Positions 58,018 to 64,000 of a stretch of 64,000 nucleotides of DNA are shown here, piece after piece. The position numbers and the translations under genes are program-made. The number at the start of each line of letters is the position of its first letter. Positions within the stretch are counted from its first letter, which is position 1. The notes under the pieces were generated by a model. The model saw only the letters and a list, made by a program, of their open reading frames with translations, had not been told where the DNA came from and did not search any database. This DNA is from Pseudomonas parasichuanensis (GTDB lineage: Bacteria; Pseudomonadota; Gammaproteobacteria; Pseudomonadales; Pseudomonadaceae): assembly GCF_021601385.1 (NCBI RefSeq), contig NZ_BQHO01000002.1, positions 124,001 through 188,000 of the forward strand. Direction: 5' to 3'.

Positions 58018-58299
58018 ATGAGCAACATTCGCCCAATCGAAGCAGCCACCGCATACCAATTCGGCGCTGCCACTACACACCAGTTCGACCCTGCCAACAC
58101 CATCATCCGCTTCCCAGAGGTCGAGGCCATCACCGGCCTGGCCCGCGCCACCGTCTACAAGCGCCTCAAGGATGATCCGACTTTCCCCCGCCCGGTATCG
58201 CTGAGCAACAGCAAGTCGCGTGGCTCGCCTGTGGGGTTCGTTTTGGCTGAGGTTATTGCCTGGGTGCGCCAGCGCATCGCATTGCGCGAGGTGGCCTAA
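58018..58299 (+). CDS. AlpA-type helix-turn-helix regulator
   Basis: 93 residues. The MerR/AlpA-like helix-turn-helix is IIRFPEVEAITGLARATVYKRLKD near 29-52, followed by the wing PTFPRPVSLSNSKSRGSPVGF and the conserved VIAWVRQRI. AlpA-family proteins act as excision directionality or activator factors in P4-like elements. The upstream open frame (from 57901) has no support; ATG 58018 is the likely start. Confidence 0.87.
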   Translation: MSNIRPIEAATAYQFGAATTHQFDPANTIIRFPEVEAITGLARATVYKRLKDDPTFPRPVSLSNSKSRGSPVGFVLAEVIAWVRQRIALREVA

Positions 58300-58300
58300 A

Positions 58301-58681
58301 ATGAAAAAGGCCACGATCCCCGAAGAGAAACGCAGCCAGTCGCAAGGCGATATTACCACCAGCGCCAGCCCCGCCCAACTGCTGGAGACTGCCCCAACCA
58401 AGATCGCCCGCGTCCTGGTGTACGTCCGCCACTTCGGCACCCTCAATCGCTTCGAGGCGCCGCGCTGGGTCGGTGACACCTGCCTGAACTCGACCATTCC
58501 CGTGCTGGAGAGCAGTTACGGCCTGGTGTTCGAGCACATCCCCGAGAAGTCGCCCAACAACTGGGGCGAACCCTGCGACTGTACCCGTTACCGCCTGCTG
58601 GAAAGCTCGCATGAGCACGCGGACAAGGTGCTGGCGCTGATGTTCAACCGTGCGGCAAAACGCCAGAAGGTGGCCGCATGA
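58301..58681 (+). CDS. Island hypothetical, possible winged-helix protein
   Basis: 126 residues starting MKKATIPEEKRSQSQ one base after the alpA stop. The middle, TKIARVLVYVRHFGTLNRFEAPRW then GDTCLNSTIPVLESSYGLVF, reads like a winged helix domain. The C terminus is basic (RAAKRQKVAA). It overlaps the next gene by four bases (ATGA). Likely DNA-binding and part of the island's regulatory or replication module, but not assigned. Confidence 0.65.
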   Translation: MKKATIPEEKRSQSQGDITTSASPAQLLETAPTKIARVLVYVRHFGTLNRFEAPRWVGDTCLNSTIPVLESSYGLVFEHIPEKSPNNWGEPCDCTRYRLLESSHEHADKVLALMFNRAAKRQKVAA

Positions 58682-59340
58682 GCGCTCGTATCGTTCCACT
58701 CGACTACGAAGGCCAGGCCGTGCGGTTCAACGGTGACGGCTGGCTTCATGCAACCGAGATTGCCGACCGTTTCGGCAAGCGGCCAAACGATTGGCTTAGC
58801 CTCCCCTCGACCATCGAATACCTGGAAGCACTCAACCGTCGCACCGTTACCGGATCATCTGGTAACGCCTGGTCGATGACCAAGCGCGGCGGTAAAAACC
58901 AAGGCACCTGGCTTCACCCGAAGCTGGCCGTAGCCTTCGCCCGGTGGCTTTCGGTGGACTTCGCTGTTTGGTGCGATGAGCAGGTAGACGCCCTGCTGCG
59001 CGGTGACATGAAGTCCTGGACCAACGCCCGGCGTGAGGCCGCCATCGGCCACAAGGCCGTGTGTGACGCCATCGCGCTCAACTGCGAAGCCCAAGGCAAA
59101 ACACCCCAGCGGCACCACTTCATCAACGAATCTCGGCTCATCAATCAGGTTGTCACCGGTTCCTTTGCAGGTCGGGACCGTGACCAGTTGAGCGCTGCCG
59201 AGCTGGAGATTGTCACCCTGGCCGAACTGCGCGACTCGGGGCTGATCTGCGCGGGTATGACCTATGCCGAGCGCAAGACCAACCTGCTGGCCTACGTCCG
59301 TAAATTGCAGGACAAGCACCAGCGGAGGATTGCCGCATGA
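58678..59340 (+). CDS. KilA-N domain protein
   Basis: 220 residues. The N-terminal KilA-N fold is recognised by WLHATEIADRFGKRPNDWLSLPSTIEYLEAL near 21-51 and GGKNQGTWLHPKLAVAFARWLSVDFAVWCDEQ near 72-103, typical of phage antirepressor/DNA-binding proteins. A helical C-terminal region follows. It probably acts on DNA control within the island. It is translationally coupled to the preceding gene and ends just before the leader region. Confidence 0.85.
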   Translation: MSARIVPLDYEGQAVRFNGDGWLHATEIADRFGKRPNDWLSLPSTIEYLEALNRRTVTGSSGNAWSMTKRGGKNQGTWLHPKLAVAFARWLSVDFAVWCDEQVDALLRGDMKSWTNARREAAIGHKAVCDAIALNCEAQGKTPQRHHFINESRLINQVVTGSFAGRDRDQLSAAELEIVTLAELRDSGLICAGMTYAERKTNLLAYVRKLQDKHQRRIAA

Positions 59341-59663
59341 CGCCCGCCATCCACCCAGCGCTGCCGTTGTCCAATCTGAAACAGGGGGTTGCATTCCAAA
59401 ATGTACGGGGATACATTGCGTCCGTCGCTGCAAATTCAGCGACCGACCTTGGCGGGTCGATTGACTTATGGCGCAACAGCGCCCCCATTCCGAATGCAGG
59501 CGCTTTTTTTGTGCCCGCGTTTCTGTGTTATGGCGGGTTGCGCAGGAGCACCTTCGTGTGCGCCGGGTTCCTAAGTCTCCGGTCCGCCAATCCTGTGCAA
59601 CTCGCCACCCTTTCCTGCTTGGCGGCAGATCGCGGTGGCTCTCAAGACTTGGGAGCTACACCA
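59341..59663. other. Leader region of the replication operon, likely non-coding RNA
   Basis: Between the KilA-N gene and the short ORF at 59664. It contains a perfect hairpin GTCGCTG/CAGCGAC at 59424-59443 and, 35 bases later, a strong terminator at 59479-59510. An open frame of 162 codons (59337-59825) spans it, but a terminator inside a coding region is implausible. Phage P4 has an immunity RNA and early termination in the equivalent position. Confidence 0.5.
59479..59510 (+). terminator. Intrinsic terminator inside the leader
   Basis: GCGCC, two unpaired bases, CATT, CCG, AATG, two unpaired bases, GGCGC, followed by seven T residues. It precedes the run of small ORFs and the primase-helicase genes, so reading through it would decide their expression. 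Confidence 0.8.
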
Positions 59664-59825
59664 ATGAAACACGCCCTCAATCCGTCCAAAATCCGCGCCG
59701 CTGCCCACCGCGCAATGGCCATCGCTGCCCTTCACGCTGATAGCTCGCTGAGTGTTCGTCTCAAGCGCTACAACGCCGCCATGGCAAAAGCCCGCGCCCT
59801 GGACGCGCAAGGCGGTGCCCAGTGA
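59664..59825 (+). CDS. Small island ORF, MKHALNPSKIRAAAHRAM type
   Basis: 53 residues, helical and basic. The ATG at 59664 has a good ribosome binding site (TGGGAGC eight bases upstream). The frame is open upstream across the terminator, but this is the most reasonable start. It overlaps the next ORF. No known motif. Confidence 0.5.
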   Translation: MKHALNPSKIRAAAHRAMAIAALHADSSLSVRLKRYNAAMAKARALDAQGGAQ

Positions 59826-60151
59826 CTCACATTCAGCAGACCTCCGAGGCCGTACAGGGCTACATCCAATCCCAAGTCGTGGTCACGATCCCCGGCCAGC
59901 AAGCGCTCCACTTTCCCCCGGTGGTCGGGCGCAGCCTTGCGGCAGGTATTGCCGCCATGGTGAAAGCCGATTTCCCATGCGCTTCGATCAGCATTCGGGG
60001 GCGCTGCCGCGACTCTTTGGCTGGCCTGGAAGACGCCTTGCGCATGTCGGGTAAGGTCCAGTCCACGCTTGTGGAATGTCAACGTCAACCGCGTCCAGGC
60101 GCCGCGCTCGTGGAGCGTTTCAAAGCCGTAACTGATGGAGCGCTTGTATGA
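59822..60151 (+). CDS. Island hypothetical (109 aa)
   Basis: GTG start overlapping the preceding stop by four bases. It starts MTHIQQTSEAVQGYIQSQVV and contains VGRSLAAGIAAMVKADFPCASISIRGRC. No recognised domain. Its position in the tightly overlapping operon is the main support. Confidence 0.55.
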   Translation: MTHIQQTSEAVQGYIQSQVVVTIPGQQALHFPPVVGRSLAAGIAAMVKADFPCASISIRGRCRDSLAGLEDALRMSGKVQSTLVECQRQPRPGAALVERFKAVTDGALV

Positions 60152-60363
60152 CTCCCCCTATCCACATGCCTGACGACACCCAAGACGACCTGCGCGACGT
60201 ACAAGGCGTGCTAGTTCTGCTGAGCATGGCGCTCGCTGTGATCGCCTCACCGGCTACGCCAATCATCGTCGCCCGCGTCACCGCTGTGCTGGCGCAGCAC
60301 ACTGCCATGGCCTGGGCCGAAATGCTGGACAGCGTAATTGCCGAGCAAGGGGGTGAGCTGTGA
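60148..60363 (+). CDS. Island hypothetical (71 aa)
   Basis: Starts MTPPIHMPDDTQDDLRDVQG and overlaps the previous stop by four bases (ATGA). Acidic N terminus and a moderately hydrophobic middle (VLVLLSMALAVIASPATPIIV) that could be a single membrane helix. Function unknown. Confidence 0.5.
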   Translation: MTPPIHMPDDTQDDLRDVQGVLVLLSMALAVIASPATPIIVARVTAVLAQHTAMAWAEMLDSVIAEQGGEL

Positions 60364-60620
60364 GCACCAAGTCGAAAACCAACCAGCTAAATCACCAACT
60401 GATCGCCAAGCTCGCCCTGGAATCGCTAGATGCGATTGGCATTCTGGCCGAGGTACTGCTCAACAACGGCGGGCACAAGGGCGCCCCTGGGGACGCTGTG
60501 CCGCCTGCCCAGATTGATGATCGTGGCGAAGCTGGCATTCAGTCTGCGATCAACATTATTGCTCGCATGGCCCATCGCGACGTTCACGATCTTGCAACTG
60601 ACTTAGGCATCCCGGCGTAA
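60360..60620 (+). CDS. Island hypothetical (86 aa)
   Basis: GTG start overlapping the previous stop by four bases (GTGA). Starts MSTKSKTNQLNHQLIAKLAL, soluble and helical, with no known motif. Fourth of the small-ORF run. Confidence 0.5.
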   Translation: MSTKSKTNQLNHQLIAKLALESLDAIGILAEVLLNNGGHKGAPGDAVPPAQIDDRGEAGIQSAINIIARMAHRDVHDLATDLGIPA

Positions 60621-60643
60621 GTCCATAGCCCAAGGATAAATCG

Positions 60644-60931
60644 ATGAAACTTCAAAACAGTGCGCAAGCGCTGACCGGATCGGCTTGCCCGAAGAAAGCC
60701 ACCGAGCTGTTTTACTTGAGCCACCCGAAGGCCGAGCGGGCCTTGCTGGGGCCGTTCTTGAGCCAGGCCGATGCCGAGTGTGGGCGTGTAGTTTTGCGTA
60801 GTGCTGAGGCCGTAGTGACGGCCTGCCTCGTCGAATCGCTGGACGATCTGACCTACTGGCACGCGGTGAACAATGGCCAGGTCTGCCGGGCCTTCGCTGG
60901 TGCTGATCGCCAAGGGGGTGGCCATGAGTAA
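60644..60931 (+). CDS. Island hypothetical (95 aa)
   Basis: Starts MKLQNSAQALTGSACPKKAT after a 23-base gap. Contains AERALLGPFLSQADAECGRVVL. Overlaps the following ORF by eight bases. No known domain. Confidence 0.5.
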   Translation: MKLQNSAQALTGSACPKKATELFYLSHPKAERALLGPFLSQADAECGRVVLRSAEAVVTACLVESLDDLTYWHAVNNGQVCRAFAGADRQGGGHE

Positions 60932-61151
60932 GGTCACGCCGATTCGGCGCAAGGGGGCCGGGGGGCCGCCTGCTGCTGGCGCTCATATCGACAGCGCCAG
61001 CTATGCGCTGCTAGTGGAAATGCTGGCGGGCTTCCTGGAACTGCGCATTGCCGAGCGTGACGCTGGCCGTCACTGCTCCGAGCTGGAGCGTCTTACCAAT
61101 CAACTGGAACGGCTGGCCAAGCGCTTCACGCCGCCGCTGGGGGCCGCATGA
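60924..61151 (+). CDS. Island hypothetical (75 aa), small helical basic protein
   Basis: Starts MSKVTPIRRKGAGGPPAAGA after a CAAGGGGG ribosome binding site. The C-terminal two thirds is a predicted helix-rich segment (LLVEMLAGFLELRIAERDAG). It overlaps the primase-like gene by four bases (ATGA). Function unknown. Confidence 0.5.
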   Translation: MSKVTPIRRKGAGGPPAAGAHIDSASYALLVEMLAGFLELRIAERDAGRHCSELERLTNQLERLAKRFTPPLGAA

Positions 61152-62038
61152 CCGACGCGACGATCCTTTTCCGTGACGTGCTCCAGTCGGCCTATGGGCC
61201 GCTCGACTGGCTGCCCTTGGACGATGGCGACATTCACCGCTTCCACGTCCCCGGCGACAAGCCCGGCACGCTCAATGGCTGGTACTGCCTATTTTCCGAT
61301 GGCATCGCCTCGGGTGCGTTCGGGAGCTGGAAGACGGGCGGCACCAGCACCTGGTGTAGCCGTGAGCCGGTAGACGCCCGCGAATCTGAGCAGGTGCGCC
61401 AGCGCATCGAGCAGGCCCGGCGCCAGCGCGAAGCCGAACGGCAACGGCGCCAGCTCAAAGCGGCTGGCCAGGCTCAACGCTGGTGGCGTGACGCTCGCCG
61501 TGCTGACCCGGCCCACCCTTACCTGGCCGCCAAGGGCATTCGTGCCCACGGCCTACGCCAGCGTGGTGACGATCTGCTGGTGCCGCTGTATGCCGGGAGC
61601 GTGCTGGTCAACCTGCAACGGATCGCCCCGGACGGTGACAAGCGCTTTCTGTATGGCGGGCGGATCAATGGCGCCTACTCGCCGCTGGGGCGCATCACGC
61701 CGGGCAGGCCGCTGTGTATCTGCGAAGGCTGGGCCACGGGAGCCACGCTTCACGAAAGCGGCTACACGGTCGCCTGCGCGATGAATGCCGGGAACCTGAA
61801 ACCGGTGGCGCTGGCGCTACGGGCCGACTACCCCGACACCGAAATCATCGTCGCGGGCGACGACGACCGCCAGACCGAAGCCGAGGGCAAGGGTAATCCG
61901 GGGCGCACCGCTGCCCATGACGCCGCTGCCGCGTGTGGTGGCCTTGTGACCTTCCCCGAGTGGCCCGCCGATGCGCCGCTGACCCTTTCCGACTTCAACG
62001 ACCTAGCCGCCTGGAGGTGCCACCATGCGCCCGCCTGA
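61148..62038 (+). CDS. TOPRIM-domain primase-like protein
   Basis: 296 residues corresponding to the primase half of P4 alpha-type replication proteins. The TOPRIM motifs are LCICEGWATGATLHE near residue 190, with its acidic Glu, and IIVAGDDD near 235. A coiled region rich in Arg and Gln (VRQRIEQARRQREAERQRRQ) lies near 80-103. The DUF927 ATPase gene overlaps its end by 14 bases. Together they would prime and unwind the island's DNA. Confidence 0.85.
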   Translation: MTDATILFRDVLQSAYGPLDWLPLDDGDIHRFHVPGDKPGTLNGWYCLFSDGIASGAFGSWKTGGTSTWCSREPVDARESEQVRQRIEQARRQREAERQRRQLKAAGQAQRWWRDARRADPAHPYLAAKGIRAHGLRQRGDDLLVPLYAGSVLVNLQRIAPDGDKRFLYGGRINGAYSPLGRITPGRPLCICEGWATGATLHESGYTVACAMNAGNLKPVALALRADYPDTEIIVAGDDDRQTEAEGKGNPGRTAAHDAAAACGGLVTFPEWPADAPLTLSDFNDLAAWRCHHAPA

Positions 62039-63821
62039 GAACAACGTTATCAACCTGCGCCCAGAGGCGCCCATGGTCGAGCCAGATCGCCCCTGCTGGG
62101 GCGTGTACGAGCACTGGGTAACGAATGAGAAAGGCCGCAGGCTCAAGCCCGGCGTGTACTGGCACGGGTTCAAGCGCAGCGCCGCTGATGATGACAGCGA
62201 CGACGATAAGACCGACCGCCCCATCACTGATGAATGGATCGCCACGCCCGTGACGGTGGTGGCACGCACCACCAATAGCGACGATGGCAGCGAAGGCCGG
62301 TATCTGCGCCTGCTCACCGACAGCGGCCCCAAGGACTGGATCATTCCCATGGAGGTGTTCGGCGGGAGCGGTGAAGACGCCAGGCGGACACTGTTTGGCA
62401 TGGGCGTGATTATCGCGCTCAAGAAGCGCGGCCAGTTCATGGAGTACCTGCTGGACCAGCGCCCCGCCGAAGTGTTCGCCACCACCTGCCGCCCCGGCTG
62501 GCATGAGTCGGGCGCCTTCGTGCTGCCTGGGCGCACCATCGGCAGTGACAAGGTGCGCTATCAGGCCAGCGGCAAAGGGCAAAACCTATTCAGCGTGCGC
62601 GGGAGCCTGGACGGCTGGAAGGCCGAGGTAGCGGCGAAGTGCGAGGGGAACCCGGTACTGACCCTGGCCATTGGTTGCGCCTTGGCTGGCCCGCTGCTGA
62701 GCCTGGTGGGCGTGCTGGGTGGCGGTGTTCACCTGGTGGGCGACAGCTCCAGCGGCAAGTCACTGGCGCAATTGATCGGCTCATCCGTATGGGGCGACCC
62801 CGGCATATTCGCCGCATCGTGGGATATGACCAAGGGCGGTCTGGAAATCGAGGCATCGAGCCGCAACGACACCATGCTGCCCCTGGACGAAATCAAACGG
62901 GCTGACCCCAAGCGCGTACAGGAAATGGCCTATTCGCTCGCCAACGGCCAGGGCAAGGGCACCATGACCCGTGACCGGGAGGCACGCGGCAAACTGAGCT
63001 GGCGCTTGCTGGCACTCTCCAGCGGTGAGCGTTCCCTGTCTGAACACGCGGCCATCAGCGGCAACGCCGCCCACGCTGGCGCTGAGCTGCGCATGGTGGA
63101 CGTGAACGCCGGTACGCGTACACACCGCGCCTTCGACGAATTGCACGGCCTGGAGGGAGCCGACTTCCACCGCCAGCTCACCGTGGCTGCGGGAGCGAAC
63201 CACGGGCACATCGGCCCGGCATTCGTGGAGAAGCTGCTGGCCAGCGACGACCGCCCCGGCCTGCTAGAAGACTTCGCCGGTATCCGCGCCCAGTTTGTTG
63301 AAGACAACGCCCAAGCCGGACGGGTGGCGGATCGCTTCGCAGTGATCGCGCTGGCGGGGGAAATGGCCATTGCCTATGACTTGCTGCCCTGGACGCCGGG
63401 TAGCGCTCTGGCCGATTGCCAGTTGCTGTATGGCGAATGGCTGAGCCGGGTGGGCGGTGGCAATGCCGAGGATCGCCAGATACTGGCGGGCATCCTCGAT
63501 TTCATCGACAAGCACGGCAGTAGCCGGTTTTCGGACGTGAATGACCAGACGCCTGACGCCAAGGTGTTCAACCGGGCCGGGTACTGGAAAGTCTCAGGCG
63601 GCAAGCAACTGTACCTGTTCAACAAGTCGGCATTGATCGAGGCAGCGCATGGGTACGGGCTGAGCCGCATCGTGAAAGCGCTGGATGGCGCCAGCGCGAT
63701 TGCTGAGCGTGGAGCGGATCGGAAGCGGCACGCCAAGAAGTACCGCGTACCGGGTGGCGGTTCACCTTGGCTGTATGTGATCGACCCCGAAGCCCTGGAC
63801 AGTGAAGGTGGTGCTGTATGA
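62025..63821 (+). CDS. DUF927-domain helicase-like ATPase
   Basis: 598 residues. A DUF927-type N-terminal region is followed by the P-loop VGDSSSGKSLAQ near 239-246 and an acidic Walker-B-like LPLDEIKR near 287-294. DUF927 proteins pair with TOPRIM primases in P4-like satellites and integrative elements. The gene ends ATGA, overlapping the next ORF by four bases. Function by context: replication of the excised island. Confidence 0.85.
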   Translation: MRPPENNVINLRPEAPMVEPDRPCWGVYEHWVTNEKGRRLKPGVYWHGFKRSAADDDSDDDKTDRPITDEWIATPVTVVARTTNSDDGSEGRYLRLLTDSGPKDWIIPMEVFGGSGEDARRTLFGMGVIIALKKRGQFMEYLLDQRPAEVFATTCRPGWHESGAFVLPGRTIGSDKVRYQASGKGQNLFSVRGSLDGWKAEVAAKCEGNPVLTLAIGCALAGPLLSLVGVLGGGVHLVGDSSSGKSLAQLIGSSVWGDPGIFAASWDMTKGGLEIEASSRNDTMLPLDEIKRADPKRVQEMAYSLANGQGKGTMTRDREARGKLSWRLLALSSGERSLSEHAAISGNAAHAGAELRMVDVNAGTRTHRAFDELHGLEGADFHRQLTVAAGANHGHIGPAFVEKLLASDDRPGLLEDFAGIRAQFVEDNAQAGRVADRFAVIALAGEMAIAYDLLPWTPGSALADCQLLYGEWLSRVGGGNAEDRQILAGILDFIDKHGSSRFSDVNDQTPDAKVFNRAGYWKVSGGKQLYLFNKSALIEAAHGYGLSRIVKALDGASAIAERGADRKRHAKKYRVPGGGSPWLYVIDPEALDSEGGAV

Positions 63822-64000
63822 CCACCAACGCCACTAGCCGAGATTGCCCATATTCACAGGAACCTAGATTCGGTGGGAACAGTGGGAACAGTGGGAACAG
63901 CCTTGAAATCCGGGGCTTCCAGCCGTTCCCACCTAATAAAAAGAGTGGGAACAAGTGGGAACACACAATCGCTTTCCAATATAAGGGCGCGGCCAGTCTG
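63818..64000 (+). CDS. Start of an island ORF cut by the window edge
   Basis: ATG at 63818 overlaps the DUF927 stop. 61 codons are open to the end of the window. The first 36 residues include GGNSGNSGNS, encoded by direct repeats of GTGGGAACA. These repeats suggest that the DNA, rather than the protein, may be the functional element here. Confidence 0.4.
   Translation, partial: MTTNATSRDCPYSQEPRFGGNSGNSGNSLEIRGFQPFPPNKKSGNKWEHTIAFQYKGAASL
63873..63963. repeat. GTGGGAACA iteron-like repeats
   Basis: Direct copies of TGGGAACA start at 63874, 63883, 63892, 63946 and 63956, with one inverted copy GTTCCCAC at 63925-63932. The first three are in perfect 9-bp tandem. They lie just downstream of the primase-helicase genes. 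P4-type replication proteins bind short repeated iterons at the origin, so this is a candidate origin or crr-like region. Confidence 0.6.

Noticed and set aside
59337-59825. 162-codon open frame continuing through the leader
   Set aside because: It crosses a strong intrinsic terminator, so only the final 53 codons with a good ribosome binding site are kept. Left as an alternative, since an Ash-type protein cannot be excluded.

Overview
The window is chromosomal DNA from a gamma-proteobacterium of the Pseudomonas putida group. I infer this from the uniformly high GC content, from the gene order (acyl-CoA synthetase, hprA, rsmC, mqo, hpt/upp/uraA, hemH, phrB, murI-moeB-prmC-prfA-hemA, TPR lipoprotein-lolB-ispE-tRNA Gln-prs-rplY-pth-ychF), which as I remember it is the P. 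putida arrangement, and from the intergenic REP-type palindromes (TGTAGGAGCGGCC class) scattered between genes.

Layout. 1-10 kb: a truncated fatty acyl-CoA ligase, hprA, rsmC, a Gdt1/UPF0016 exporter behind a yybP-ykoY manganese riboswitch, an M48 metalloprotease lipoprotein, a chemoreceptor, an aberrant SRAP protein and a cytoplasmic acyltransferase. 10-18 kb: small conserved proteins, YajG-like lipoprotein, mqo with a long leader, and purine/pyrimidine salvage (hpt, upp, uraA). 17.9-25.1 kb: a divergent cluster centred on a class II LitR-like MerR regulator, with hemH, a TIGR01777 epimerase, an FAD oxidoreductase, DUF523/DUF1722, photolyase and an SDR-like protein. Three copies of one operator-like sequence lie in its two promoter regions, so this looks like a photoprotection regulon that may also drive ferrochelatase. 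25-37.6 kb: pagL, then the housekeeping cell wall, translation, heme and isoprenoid genes. 37.6-43.7 kb: an accessory stretch with a cupin, transporters, a YcaC-type hydrolase and an NTF2-like/NCS1 permease/aldehyde dehydrogenase operon. 44-55.4 kb: DUF3422, an MscS-type channel, alkylation repair (ada and an alkA-like glycosylase), and a FecI/FecR pair plus a second FecR without a sigma partner, each unit behind a matching Fur-box-like sequence, with two MFS transporters between them.

55.5-64 kb: a tRNA-Met is followed by a tyrosine integrase and a P4-satellite-like island. It carries an AlpA-type regulator, a KilA-N protein, a non-coding-looking leader with a strong intrinsic terminator, a run of tightly overlapping tiny ORFs, a TOPRIM primase-like protein and a DUF927 helicase-like ATPase, ending at the window edge in GTGGGAACA iteron-like repeats. 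The cargo of the island and its right end are outside the window.

All calls were made by reading the sequence. No database search was run, so family names rest on recognised motifs and remembered family features.
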